Assembly (NCBI RefSeq): GCF_014904705.1
Contig: NZ_JACZCQ010000010.1
Location: forward strand, 232,951-296,950
DNA from: Nisaea sediminum
Lineage (GTDB): Bacteria; Pseudomonadota; Alphaproteobacteria; Thalassobaculales; Thalassobaculaceae
DNA length: 64,000 nucleotides
Reading direction: 5' to 3'
The notes beneath the pieces were generated by a model, which saw only the letters and a list, made by a program, of their open reading frames with translations, had not been told where the DNA came from and made no database searches. Position numbers and translations under genes: made by a program. Shown piece after piece: positions 25,318 to 34,467 of this stretch; position 1 is the stretch's first letter, and each line of letters begins with the position of its first letter.

Positions 25318-26844
25318 ATGTCCGCAACACTCGATAACCTGCGCCGTTCGGCAAAACTTCTGAGAAAAGCGATCGCTGCCGGCGATCCTGCCGCGACCGC
25401 GCGGCTGCGCGCCGTCCTGACGGATGTGACCGCGCCGCGCCACGCCGACGTTCTTCAAGTCGTTGCCGTGGAGCATGGCCACGAAAGCTGGCCGAAACTT
25501 AAACTCGCCCTCGAGGCCGGCGAGATGACCGTTGCGGAAAGAGCGGATCGGCTGAAGAAAGCGCTCTTCCACGGTCAGGGCTGGGTCATCGAAAAGCTGC
25601 TCGGCGCCGAGCCGGCGCTAGCCCATTTCGACTTGGCGATCGAACTCGCGCTTTACGATCTCGAGGCTGTGCGGGCCCGGATCGCCGCGGACCCGGCAGC
25701 GGCGCGAACGGAAAACGGAGGCCGCACGCCGCTCGTCCATCTCTGCTTCTCGCGTTATCACAAATGTGTGGAGGTCCCGTCAGAGCGGATCCTCGCGGTC
25801 GCCGAACTGCTGCGGGCCAACGGCGCCTCCGCGAACGAGAGCTACGCGGAGGATCCTTCGGATACACACCGTCAATCCGCGCTCTACGGTGCGCTCGGGC
25901 ACGGGGACAACATGCCGCTCGCGGCCTGGCTTCTGGAGCACGGTGCCGACCCGGACGACAACGAGAGCCTCTACCACTCCGTCGAGCTGGAGCATCTCGA
26001 CGGGCTGCGCCTGCTTTGCCGTTATGGTGTCAATCCCGCGCGCACCAACGCGCTCGCCCGGGCTCTCGACTTCGACCGCATCGAAGCCGTCCGGATTTTG
26101 CTCGAACACGGCGCGGATCCCAACGAGGGACTTCACCCCCATCCGAGCGGGCAGCCGCCGGTGACCTTCACCGCCCTGCATCAGGCGGCGCGGCGGGGGC
26201 GCTCGGGGGCATTCGCCGAACTGCTTCTCGAGCACGGCGCCGAGCCGCGGGCGGTCTGGAACGGCCGCACGGCCTATGCCCTCGCCTGTCTCTACGGAAA
26301 CCGGGATTTCGCCCGGGTACTGGAGGCGCGGGGTTGCGGAGAGGAGCTTCCGCCCGAAGTTGCCGTTCTGGCCTCCTGCGCCGGCGGCGGAGAGCCCGCC
26401 GGTGACGTTCGCGGATTGGCGCTCGGCAGCGAGGACCGCAAGCTCGCCGTCAGGATCGCAGGTCAGCCAGGGGCGCTACCACATCTGAAGGCGCTATTCG
26501 ACGCCGGGCTCGATCCGGACGAGACCGACGAGATGGCGCTGACCCCGCTGCATGCCGCCGGCTGGAACGGGCAGGCGGACCAGGTGGCCTACCTGCTCAC
26601 ATTGAAGCCGAACCTCTCTCACCGGAACCGCTTCGGCGGCGATGCGATCGGGACAGTGATACACGGGGCCGAGTTCGCCCCTCCCTCGGACGCGGCCGAT
26701 TACCTCGCCTGTGCGCGGCTGTTGCTTGAAGCCGGAGCCCGATTTCCGGAAGAGGCTCTTGCGGCGACAGGCTCGGAAGAAATGGGGGCCTTTCTTTCCG
26801 ACTGGCGAGAGACACATGGTATCGGAGGAACAAGCGACGGATAA
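25318..26844 (+). CDS. Ankyrin-repeat protein
   Basis: 508 residues, cytoplasmic, no signal peptide. At least six ankyrin-type repeats are visible between about residues 120 and 460, for example LAAWLLEHGADPDDNESLYHS, RIEAVRILLEHGADPNEG, LHQAARRGRSGAFAELLLEHGAEP and LHAAGWNGQADQVAYLLTL. The first 90 residues form a helical lead (LDNLRRSAKLLRKAIAAGD) seen in a common bacterial ankyrin subfamily. Ankyrin arrays bind partner proteins; no partner or enzymatic domain is evident. The gene stands alone, preceded by the long gene-free interval. Confidence 0.88.
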   Translation: MSATLDNLRRSAKLLRKAIAAGDPAATARLRAVLTDVTAPRHADVLQVVAVEHGHESWPKLKLALEAGEMTVAERADRLKKALFHGQGWVIEKLLGAEPALAHFDLAIELALYDLEAVRARIAADPAAARTENGGRTPLVHLCFSRYHKCVEVPSERILAVAELLRANGASANESYAEDPSDTHRQSALYGALGHGDNMPLAAWLLEHGADPDDNESLYHSVELEHLDGLRLLCRYGVNPARTNALARALDFDRIEAVRILLEHGADPNEGLHPHPSGQPPVTFTALHQAARRGRSGAFAELLLEHGAEPRAVWNGRTAYALACLYGNRDFARVLEARGCGEELPPEVAVLASCAGGGEPAGDVRGLALGSEDRKLAVRIAGQPGALPHLKALFDAGLDPDETDEMALTPLHAAGWNGQADQVAYLLTLKPNLSHRNRFGGDAIGTVIHGAEFAPPSDAADYLACARLLLEAGARFPEEALAATGSEEMGAFLSDWRETHGIGGTSDG

Positions 26845-26882
26845 ATCAACGACCGTCAGCAAGAACAAATGGGAGCAAAGGG

Positions 26883-27650
26883 ATGGATCTCGGACTGAAA
26901 GGCAAGCGCGTCCTGGTGACCGGCGCGTCGAAAGGCATCGGCCTCGGCTGCGCGCGGGCGTTCGCGGCGGAAGGCTGTACTCTCGATCTCGTCGCCCGCG
27001 ATAAGGATCGGCTGGAGGAGGCGCGCGACCTGCTGGCCGGTGCGGGCGCGGACTGTGCGATCCATCCGGTGGATCTCTCCGCGCCGGGCGCCGTCGAACG
27101 GCTCAGCGCGGCGGTTCCGGTGCCGGACATCGTCGTCAACAACGCGGGTGCGATCCCCGGCGGCGATCTGCAGGCGATCGACGAGGCGACCTGGCGGCAG
27201 GCCTGGGATCTGAAGGTCTTCGGCTACATCAACATGGCCCGCGCCTTCTATCCGTTGATGAAGGCGAAAGGCGGTGGCGTGATCTTCAACGTCATCGGTC
27301 TCGCCGGCGTGAAGCTTGATCCGAAATACATCGCCGGGACGGCTGGCAATGCCTCGCTCAACGCCTTCACCAAGGCGATGGGGTCGAACGCGCTTGCCGA
27401 CGGGATGCGCGTGCTCGGGGTCAATCCGGGACTGGTCGCGACCGACCGGCTGGTGACATTGCTGAAGACCAAGGCTTCGGCGGAAAAGGGCGACGAGAGT
27501 CGATGGCAGGATTTCCTGGCGGGCCAACCGCTCGGACGGGCGGCGACGGTGGAGGAGATCGCGGACGTGGTAACCTTCCTCTGCTCGCCGCGCGCCGGTT
27601 GGGCGACCGGGATCGTGGTCGATCTCGACGGCGGCCAGACCTACCGCTGA
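26883..27650 (+). CDS. Short-chain dehydrogenase/reductase with atypical active site
   Basis: A 255-residue Rossmann oxidoreductase. The cofactor motif TGASKGIG (about residues 14 to 21), NNAG (about 86 to 89) and the C-terminal DLDGGQ end are classical. Near residue 155 the sequence is YIAGTAGNASLNAFTKA: the catalytic Tyr is present, but the residue four places on is Thr instead of the almost invariant Lys (YxxxK). A group of SDRs shares this YxxG-x-x-GNAxL form, so it is probably genuine rather than a mutation. The substrate is unknown. It starts 38 bases after the ankyrin gene, with AAAGGG upstream. Confidence 0.85.
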   Translation: MDLGLKGKRVLVTGASKGIGLGCARAFAAEGCTLDLVARDKDRLEEARDLLAGAGADCAIHPVDLSAPGAVERLSAAVPVPDIVVNNAGAIPGGDLQAIDEATWRQAWDLKVFGYINMARAFYPLMKAKGGGVIFNVIGLAGVKLDPKYIAGTAGNASLNAFTKAMGSNALADGMRVLGVNPGLVATDRLVTLLKTKASAEKGDESRWQDFLAGQPLGRAATVEEIADVVTFLCSPRAGWATGIVVDLDGGQTYR

Positions 27651-27781
27651 TACATGAGTGAACCGGGCAGAAGCGGCCTCTCCGGAGGCCGCTTTCGTCT
27701 TGCCGCAGATTGCTGGCGTTCCCCGTCTGTCCGGCCGCCGGATCTATTTACAAGCCCGCGGAAATCTGGAACCAAGGCGCC

Positions 27782-29023
27782 ATGTCATATTCGAGCGCTG
27801 CCTACAGGGCCATCTCCCACCCGATCCACCTGCCCGCGGCGCCCTATTGGGTGTACGGCGCCGATGCCCTGACCTGGAAACTTGTCCGGCTCGTCGCGCG
27901 GCTTCATCCGGGGGCGGAATGCCTCGGCATCATCGGACCGGACCAGAGGCTTCCCGTGACGGAGGGCGAGAGCTTTGTCCTGATCACGGATGCGGACTGG
28001 GAGGAGCGCGCGCGCCGGCTCTCAGGAGCCGGATGGCCGGCCGAGCGGATCATGGTCCTGCCACTGGCGGCGGATTGCCCGTCCAGCGGCTTTTCCCGGT
28101 TTCTGAACGACATTTCCGACCTCATCGACGGAGCAGACGAGCCGGAGCGCGTGCACCTGCCGAAAGACACGGCAATCACGATCCTGCTGCGCGAGGGGAC
28201 CGCAAAGTTGGAGGCCGGCAGGATCGAGATCTCTTCCACCTTGTATCCGGCGGTTCATGAACCCAATCGCCTGAAACTCGGAGCCGGCGATATCCGCAAG
28301 GTCCACGACGCGCTCGCCGACGAGCAGAGCAGGAGTGCCTATCTCTCCGTGCTGCGGGATCCCCCGTTCGCGCGGCTCGATGCCTTTGTCGGCACGATGC
28401 TGCGGGGGCAGCAATATTTCGAGCATGTAGAGGTGTCACCGGGAGACACGGTACTGAATTTCGGAGTTTTCGACGGTTTCGAAATTCCCGGCTTCGCGGC
28501 CCTGATGCATGGGCAGGGCCGGCTGATCAATATCGACCCGCTCGGCCATACCTATCTCAGCCGCTATGTGCGGGATGCGCTCGACCAGTACGAGGGACTG
28601 GTCGAGCTGTTCCCTTACTGCGTCACAGACAGGGACGGGGAGACGGATTTTCTCCAGTATGACGACGGCCAGGCCGCCTCACATGCCCACGCGATGACCG
28701 CCGAAGCGAAGGCCCGAAGCGAGAAGTCGCTGCCGGTCTACCCAACACGCAAGCTCTCGACGCTGATCGAGGAGATCGCGCCCGAGCGAATCGACCTGAT
28801 GAAGTTCGACGTCGAGGGTGCCGAGGAAATGCTGATCGCGGATCTTCCCGAGATCGTCGCCCGCTACCGTCCGCAGATCGCGCTCAGCGTCTATCACGCG
28901 ACCCGGCATCTCTGGGAGATGCCGCTCCGGATGATGGCGATGTGCGAGGATTACGAGTTCCGTTTCGGCAGCTATTCGATGACGCGCTACGAGTCGATCT
29001 TCTACTGCCTGCCGCGGGCCTGA
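27782..29023 (+). CDS. FkbM-family SAM-dependent methyltransferase
   Basis: 413 residues. The C-terminal half (about residues 205 to 395) is a class I methyltransferase: SPGDTVLNFGVFDGFEIPGF is motif I in relaxed form, LINIDPLG is the SAM-ribose acidic strand, and LMKFDVEGAEEMLI is the FkbM hallmark. The N-terminal 200 residues match no family I can name. FkbM enzymes O-methylate sugars or polyketides. There are no glycan genes beside it, so the acceptor is open. I start at ATG 27782, with AAGGCG just upstream; the frame extends 24 codons further. Confidence 0.82.
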   Translation: MSYSSAAYRAISHPIHLPAAPYWVYGADALTWKLVRLVARLHPGAECLGIIGPDQRLPVTEGESFVLITDADWEERARRLSGAGWPAERIMVLPLAADCPSSGFSRFLNDISDLIDGADEPERVHLPKDTAITILLREGTAKLEAGRIEISSTLYPAVHEPNRLKLGAGDIRKVHDALADEQSRSAYLSVLRDPPFARLDAFVGTMLRGQQYFEHVEVSPGDTVLNFGVFDGFEIPGFAALMHGQGRLINIDPLGHTYLSRYVRDALDQYEGLVELFPYCVTDRDGETDFLQYDDGQAASHAHAMTAEAKARSEKSLPVYPTRKLSTLIEEIAPERIDLMKFDVEGAEEMLIADLPEIVARYRPQIALSVYHATRHLWEMPLRMMAMCEDYEFRFGSYSMTRYESIFYCLPRA

Positions 29024-29201
29024 TTCTGCGAGACTGCATTAATCCCGTTAAAATTGAAAAAATAGGGGCGCTTGTCGGCGAATGGTGCTCCTGAGTTTTG
29101 ATTTTTCGTAAATCGAGCAAACGATGGTTGCCTTGAGCCCCCTTTGCTGGAACAGATGCTTCGGGGCCTGCGTATTCAGGTATTCAGTCGGGGATTATTC
29201 C

Positions 29202-29672
29202 ATGAAGAAATTTTCGGTTGCGGCCGTCACTGCCGCAGCGCTCACCATGTCCGGTTGCGCGTCGAGTTCGCACACGATCGAAGCCCAGAAGGCGGATGCC
29301 GGAAAATACACCGGGCTCAACTGCCAGCAGCTCGAGTTCGAGATGGAGAGGGCGGCTGACAGGTTGCTGACCGCGAGCCGGGCGCAGGATGCGGAGGCAT
29401 CTAAAGATGCGCTGGTCACCGGCGTGGCCATTCTGTTTTTCGTTCCGCTGGCGGTGGCCGCGGCCGGTGACAACGGCGAGGAGGCCGAACTGGCCAAGCG
29501 CAAGGGAGAGTTCGAGGCCATCGAGCAGGTCGCCAAGACCTCCAGTTGCGGCCTCGAACAGAAAGCTGCCGAAAGGCGCGCCGAGATCGAAGCGTATTAC
29601 GAAATCCGCCGTCAGCGCGAGGTCAAGGAAGAGGACTACGATTCCGGACGGGGATACGCGGCGCGTCAGTAA
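29202..29672 (+). CDS. Small lipoprotein
   Basis: A 156-residue predicted lipoprotein. The signal VAAVTAAALTMSGCASS has a lipobox (LTMSGC, lipid-modified Cys about residue 19). The mature part is helical, with a central hydrophobic stretch (ALVTGVAILFFVPLAVAAAGD, about residues 70 to 90) and a charged tail. The pattern YTGLNCQQLEFEMERAADRL resembles small proteobacterial envelope lipoproteins of unknown function. The ATG at 29202 is well placed for the signal; the longer frame from 29124 is not. Confidence 0.75.
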   Translation: MKKFSVAAVTAAALTMSGCASSSHTIEAQKADAGKYTGLNCQQLEFEMERAADRLLTASRAQDAEASKDALVTGVAILFFVPLAVAAAGDNGEEAELAKRKGEFEAIEQVAKTSSCGLEQKAAERRAEIEAYYEIRRQREVKEEDYDSGRGYAARQ

Positions 29673-29764
29673 CGCTCCGTTCCATCCGATTGGGCACCGC
29701 CGGCTAACTGCAGCTGGCGGTGCTGGTCTTCGAGGCGGCCTGGGCGGAAGAAATTGGCCCGTAG

Positions 29765-29944
29765 TCAAATAGCAAGCAAATACCAGATCGTGCTCGCGAT
29801 GGTTCCCAACAGGACTATCCAAAACTCGATCGTAATATCCCAACGCTGGAACTTGGAGAGCACGGGCTCGTGCGCGTAACCGCAGTTGCGACAGGCCTTC
29901 GCCAGGCTATCGGTCGTAAATTTGCATTTGGGACACTTAATCAC
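29765..29944 (-). CDS. Small zinc-ribbon membrane protein
   Basis: 59 residues. CPKC at residues 4-7 and CRNCGY about 14 residues later form a zinc-ribbon-like knuckle, and a single membrane helix, IEFWIVLLGTIASTIWYLLAI, makes up the C-terminus. The GTG start overlaps the stop of the GNAT gene as GTGA, which supports the short frame rather than the longer open frame to 30079. I do not know the family. Translational coupling suggests it is made together with the acetyltransferase. Confidence 0.6.
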   Translation of the reverse strand: MIKCPKCKFTTDSLAKACRNCGYAHEPVLSKFQRWDITIEFWIVLLGTIASTIWYLLAI

Positions 29945-30396
29945 AGCTTCAGCTTGAAGCCTTCGTGGCTCGCGGTGAAGCCGAGACTCTCGTAGAACCG
30001 GATCGCGTCGGTTCTGCTCTTGTCGCTGGTCAGCTGGATGATGCGGCAGCCGCGCTCCTTGCAGGTCGTAATCGCCCATTCCAGCATCTGCCGGCCAATG
30101 CCGCCGCCCCGGGTTTTGGAAGACACCCGCACCGACTCGATCTGGCCGCGCCAGAGCCCCTGATGCGAGAGGCCCGGCAGGAAGGTCAGCTGCAGGGTGC
30201 CGACGATTTCGCCTGAGTTTTCGGCAACGGCGAGAAACTGGTTTCCGTCCCGGTCGATGGCAGAGAAGGCTTCCCGGTAGCAGTCCGCGACCGGCACGCT
30301 GGTATCCTCGCGCTGCCTGCCAAGCTCGTCGTCGGCGAGCATTTCGATGATGGCCGGGAGATCGGCCGCAGTGGCACGGCGAAAGGCAAGGGACAT
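29941..30396 (-). CDS. GNAT-family N-acetyltransferase
   Basis: A 151-residue single GNAT domain that transfers acetyl from acetyl-CoA to an amine, in the cytoplasm. The motif A region is VRVSSKTRGGGIGRQMLEWA, with the pyrophosphate-binding R/QxxGxG/A (RGGGIG), followed by GCRIIQLTSDKSRTDAIRFYESLGF. The length is typical. The acceptor cannot be predicted. It is coupled by a GTGA overlap to a small zinc-ribbon membrane protein. Confidence 0.88.
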   Translation of the reverse strand: MSLAFRRATAADLPAIIEMLADDELGRQREDTSVPVADCYREAFSAIDRDGNQFLAVAENSGEIVGTLQLTFLPGLSHQGLWRGQIESVRVSSKTRGGGIGRQMLEWAITTCKERGCRIIQLTSDKSRTDAIRFYESLGFTASHEGFKLKL

Positions 30397-30444
30397 GGAA
30401 AGCTCTTCTAATCGGTCAGGCAGGACGGTTTCTATAGCGCGTCG

Positions 30445-32694
30445 TCATTTCTCGAGCGAGATGTAAACCCCGTCCCAGTCTGCTGGCGGCGGTTCTTTCC
30501 TGAAGCTGGCGATGCGTGCGTCATAGAGATCGTAGAACTCGTCGAGTTTTTCCCCGAGCGCGCTGGCATGTTTCCGTGCGGCCGCCGAATGTGCCTCCGC
30601 GTCGCCCCAGCGCTGCTCCCGGAAAGCCGCGATCATCGCCGCATTCTCCTCCGAGAGCGTGGCGAAGGCCGGATCGGCCGCCTTTTCCGGTCCTCCGAGC
30701 ACGGTGAAAATCCGGATCGGGACGGTCTTGCCCTTGACCGTGATCAGATCGAGCTCCAGCACCGCGTAGCCCGGCACTTCTTCCTTCGTGCTCTCGCTAA
30801 CGACAATCTCGACGCCGTAGGTCTTGCACTGGCCCTCCAGGCGTGAGGCGAGATTTACCGTATCGCCGAGGGCGGAATAGTCGAAACGCTGGTCGGAGCC
30901 GACATTGCCGACGCAGGCCTCGCCGGTATTGAGCCCAATGCCGATCCCGATCTCGATGTCCGACTGGCGCCTCGCCGCCGCCTCGAGTTTCAGTTCCGAA
31001 TTCAGCAGCACCAGCCGTTCGCGCATCGCGAGCGCGGAATCGACGCCTTCCTTCCCATGCCGAGGCACGTCCAGGGGGGCGTTCCAGAAGGCCATGATGC
31101 AATCGCCCATATATTTGTCGATCGTACCCTGTCGGCTCATGATGATGTTGGTCATCGGGGTGAGGAAGCGGTTAATCAGGTGGGTCAGTTCCTCCGCGTT
31201 CAGCTTCTCGGAGATCGTCGTGAAGCCGCGGATGTCGCAGAAGAGCAGGGTGAGCGGACGGATCTCGCCGCCGAGCCGGAGCTGGCCCGGGTCCTGCGCC
31301 AGGCGCTCGATGAGGGCGGGCGCCATGTACTGGCCGAAGGCGGTGCGGATTTGTTTGCGTTCGCGCTCGGTCGAGACGAAGCGCAGGAGCGATGCGCTGG
31401 TATAGACGGCGATCCCCATGATGCCGGGATAGATCGGGTCGAGCAGCAGGGCATGGTCGGTATAGGCGTACCAGCTCGCGGCAACGCCCGCGCCGACGAT
31501 GCCGAGACTGAACAGTGTCGCAGGCAGGGTCGCGATCTGCGGCAGGGCGAAGATCAGGATGATCATGCCGCCGAGGAACAGCAGGAGCAGGATTTCGGCG
31601 CCGTCGGCCCAGTCCGGACGGTTCAGGAAATCGCCGAAGAACGCCTGTTCGAGGATTTGTGCGTGGACCGTGACGCCCGCCGCGTTGGGGTCGAGCGGTG
31701 TGGTCTGCTGGTCCTTGAGGCCGACGGCGCTGGTGCCGATGATCGTGATCGCGCCCTCCAGCCGCGGCAGAGGTTCGGTCGCTTCGAACACTTTCCATGC
31801 GGCGAGGGAGCGATCCGGAGCCGGTCCGGTATCGTGCAACAGGACCCGCCCGCCCTTGTCGGTCGGCAGCACGATCTGGCCGACCTTTACCTCAACGATC
31901 CCGGTCGCCTCGCCGAACGCTTCCTGACCGCTGGCGCCGGAGGATTTCACGACGAAGGTCGAGGCACCCTGGGCCACCCGGAGAATTTCTGCGGAGAGGG
32001 ACGGGTAGAGCCTGTCTTTGTGCGCGACGAACATCGGCACCCGGCGCACGACACCGTCGCTGTCCGTGAAGGCATTCAGACTGCCGATGCCGGACGCCGC
32101 CTCGTCGATCTGCGGCAGGTTCGGGGTTGCACCGGCGAACTGGGTCAGGAACTGGAGAGGATTGTCGCCGGTGGTCGCGAAGCCCGCTTTCACGGGGGGA
32201 CTCGCCCCAGTGTCCTGTTGGGTCAGGATGAAGCCGGAGACCGTCGCCGCCGGGACCGAAGCCATGGTCTCGGCAAGGAGGAGATCGTTATCCAGAGCCC
32301 CGCTCTTGCGGATCAGTTCCGAGATCTTGCCGGTACCGTCGCGGTCGGCCAGTTCCGCGAGCAGGCGGGCCGGAGATGTCCTGTCGGGCTCCGAGAACAC
32401 GATGTCAAAGGCGATCAGTGCCACCCCGTGATCGCTCAGACGCTGAACCAGCTCGGCGAGTTTCGTACGGGGCCAGGGCCATTGGCCGTGCCGTTTCATC
32501 GTCTCCTCGTCGAGATCCACCACAACTACGGGCGCGTCCTGGTAAAGCCGCGGCGCGAGGCGCTGGTAGTTGTCGAAGATGCGGAGACGGAACTCTTCCA
32601 GCAGGATCGGATCGGCAATGCGGAAGGCGACGGCGAGAAACAGGATCACGGCAGGGAACAGGATCTGCAGTTTCTTGCCGCCCAGAAATCTCAT
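30445..32694 (-). CDS. CHASE2-domain adenylate cyclase, membrane-bound
   Basis: 749 residues. One N-terminal helix (about residues 10 to 27) leads to a periplasmic CHASE2 sensor (to about 350), then three helices (about 360 to 440) and a cytoplasmic class III cyclase domain (about 475 to 690). Catalytic residues are all present: LLFCDIRGFT (metal Asp), KYMGDCIMAF (Lys for adenine, second Asp), DYSALGDTVNLASRLEG (Asp for adenine, Asn and Arg). It should therefore make cAMP in response to an extracytoplasmic signal. It is divergent from the type II secretion operon. cAMP made here is a candidate ligand for the double cNMP-binding protein at 46855. Confidence 0.92.
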   Translation of the reverse strand: MRFLGGKKLQILFPAVILFLAVAFRIADPILLEEFRLRIFDNYQRLAPRLYQDAPVVVVDLDEETMKRHGQWPWPRTKLAELVQRLSDHGVALIAFDIVFSEPDRTSPARLLAELADRDGTGKISELIRKSGALDNDLLLAETMASVPAATVSGFILTQQDTGASPPVKAGFATTGDNPLQFLTQFAGATPNLPQIDEAASGIGSLNAFTDSDGVVRRVPMFVAHKDRLYPSLSAEILRVAQGASTFVVKSSGASGQEAFGEATGIVEVKVGQIVLPTDKGGRVLLHDTGPAPDRSLAAWKVFEATEPLPRLEGAITIIGTSAVGLKDQQTTPLDPNAAGVTVHAQILEQAFFGDFLNRPDWADGAEILLLLFLGGMIILIFALPQIATLPATLFSLGIVGAGVAASWYAYTDHALLLDPIYPGIMGIAVYTSASLLRFVSTERERKQIRTAFGQYMAPALIERLAQDPGQLRLGGEIRPLTLLFCDIRGFTTISEKLNAEELTHLINRFLTPMTNIIMSRQGTIDKYMGDCIMAFWNAPLDVPRHGKEGVDSALAMRERLVLLNSELKLEAAARRQSDIEIGIGIGLNTGEACVGNVGSDQRFDYSALGDTVNLASRLEGQCKTYGVEIVVSESTKEEVPGYAVLELDLITVKGKTVPIRIFTVLGGPEKAADPAFATLSEENAAMIAAFREQRWGDAEAHSAAARKHASALGEKLDEFYDLYDARIASFRKEPPPADWDGVYISLEK

Positions 32695-32750
32695 GCCTCT
32701 CCGCCCGTCGGAACCTTGCCGGACAGACAGTCTGCCATGGCTCTTATCGC

Positions 32751-32756
32751 TATAAT
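32751..32756 (+). promoter_or_regulatory. Candidate -10 box of the type II secretion operon
   Basis: A perfect TATAAT lies in the 152-base divergent gap, 91 bases before gspE; no good -35 is seen at 16 to 18 bases. A small hairpin, GACGC-TTTT-GCGTC (32767-32780), would form near the 5' end of the mRNA. The overlapping minus-strand TATTAT could serve the cyclase gene. Confidence 0.35.
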
Positions 32757-32846
32757 ACTGATTCCCGACGCTTTTGCGTCTTGGAGCGATTGCGGGAGAT
32801 GGCTCCCCGGCGTAGAGTCCGGCCGAGTCTGTCGCGAGAGCCGCCG

Positions 32847-34466
32847 ATGATCGACTACACAGGATTACGGGACCTGCTGCGCGAGCGCGGGCATGACCTT
32901 CCGGACGGAGCGCTCACGGACCCCGAACGTCCGGACCGGGCTCTGGTCTCCGCCGGCCTGGTCGGCGAGGCCGAAATGGCGGAGGCGCTCGCCGCTTATC
33001 TGAACATTCCCTTCGCCGGGCCCGAGCGCTTTCCCGCCGCGCCGTTTGCCGCCGGCGGGGCGACGCTCTCCTTTCTCCGGCAATCCCGCATCCTGCCGGT
33101 CGCGGAGGATGCACGCAGTCTGACTCTCGCGATGGCGGATCCGCTCGACCGGGATGCCGTGCAGGCGATGGGACTGCTCGTCGGGAAGGACATCCGTCTG
33201 GAGGTCGCAAGTCCCTCCGATCTCGACCGGGCGTTCGACCGTCTCTATGGCAAGGGCGGGGACGGAGCCGTGGCCGTCAGCGCCGAACCGGACGTTGGGG
33301 GGGCGGCTGAAGACGGCCCGGCGGTCCGGCTGCTGGAGGATCTGGTCCGAACCGCGATCTCCAATCGCGCCTCCGACCTGCATCTGGAGCCGGCGGGAGG
33401 CGGTCTGCGCCTTCGTTACCGCATCGACGGGCGGCTGATGGAGCTCGGCGCCCGTCCGCCCGCCTATCTCACCGACATGTTGGTCGGGCGTATCAAGGTA
33501 CTCGCGGGTCTCAACATCGCCGAAAAGCGCCTGCCGCAGGACGGACGCGCAAGCATGAATGTGGCGGGCCGGAAGATCGATATCCGGGTCTCGACGGCGC
33601 CGACGCTGAACGGGGAAAGCGTCGTCCTGCGCCTGCTCGATCCGGAACGCGGTCCGACCGACATTGAGAGTCTGGGGCTCGCCGGTCCGGTGGCCTCGGC
33701 GCTGACGGATGTGCTCTCGGCGCCGCACGGCATGGTGCTGGCGACGGGGCCGACCGGTAGCGGCAAGACCACGACGCTCTATGCCGCCCTGCGGCGGCTC
33801 AATCTCGCCGAACGCAAGATCGTCACGCTGGAGGATCCCATCGAGTACCGGCTCGACGGCGTCAATCAGATCCAGGTCAATCCGCGCATCGGGCTCGGTT
33901 TCGCCAACCTCCTGCGCTCCGTGCTCCGGCATGACCCGGACATCATCATGGTCGGCGAGATCCGCGACGAGGAAACCGCGCGGCTCGCCGTCCAGGCGGC
34001 CCTGACCGGGCACCTCGTGCTCTCCACGCTGCACACCAACGACGCGCCCGGCGCCGCGGCGCGGCTGATGGATATGGGGATCGAGCCCTATCTTCTGAGT
34101 GCGTCGCTCAGGGCCGTCCTGGCGCAGCGCCTCGTCCGCCGGCTCTGCCCGGACTGCAGGTCCATGGCACCGGCAGAGACCACGATTGCCGAACGTCTCG
34201 GGCTTCAGCCGGGGACAGAAATCGGCCGGGCGGTTGGATGCGCCCGGTGCCACGAGACCGGGTATCGGGGCCGCCTTGTGCTCTCCGAGATCATGCCGAT
34301 GGACAGCCGTCTCGAAGCCGCGATCGCCGAAAGGGCGGATGCCGGGCGGCTGCGTTCGGTGCTCGACCCCGATCTTTCCATGCCGGCGGATGCGCGCCGG
34401 CGCCTCGTTGCCGGGGAGACAACAGCCGAAGAGGTGCTTTCCGTGCTCGGCGGCGCGCGGACCTGA
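32847..34466 (+). CDS. gspE: Type II secretion ATPase GspE
   Basis: The 539-residue cytoplasmic motor ATPase that powers pseudopilus assembly. An N1E-like domain (about residues 1 to 130) is followed by the catalytic part: Walker A GPTGSGKTTT (about 295), Asp box LEDPIEYRLDGVNQIQVN, Walker B IIMVGEIRDEET, and HLVLSTLHTND. A zinc site of four cysteines (CPDC and CARC, about residues 437 to 475) is typical of GspE/PilB. I start at ATG 32847 because the frame's upstream part is an arginine-rich shadow of the divergent cyclase gene. It is the first gene of the operon and ends one base before gspF. Confidence 0.95.
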   Translation: MIDYTGLRDLLRERGHDLPDGALTDPERPDRALVSAGLVGEAEMAEALAAYLNIPFAGPERFPAAPFAAGGATLSFLRQSRILPVAEDARSLTLAMADPLDRDAVQAMGLLVGKDIRLEVASPSDLDRAFDRLYGKGGDGAVAVSAEPDVGGAAEDGPAVRLLEDLVRTAISNRASDLHLEPAGGGLRLRYRIDGRLMELGARPPAYLTDMLVGRIKVLAGLNIAEKRLPQDGRASMNVAGRKIDIRVSTAPTLNGESVVLRLLDPERGPTDIESLGLAGPVASALTDVLSAPHGMVLATGPTGSGKTTTLYAALRRLNLAERKIVTLEDPIEYRLDGVNQIQVNPRIGLGFANLLRSVLRHDPDIIMVGEIRDEETARLAVQAALTGHLVLSTLHTNDAPGAAARLMDMGIEPYLLSASLRAVLAQRLVRRLCPDCRSMAPAETTIAERLGLQPGTEIGRAVGCARCHETGYRGRLVLSEIMPMDSRLEAAIAERADAGRLRSVLDPDLSMPADARRRLVAGETTAEEVLSVLGGART

Positions 34467-34467
34467 G

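Noticed and set aside
24961..25572. Minus-strand open frame of 203 residues in the gene-free interval
   Set aside because: Runs into the ankyrin gene on the opposite strand and has no recognisable domain or plausible start signal.
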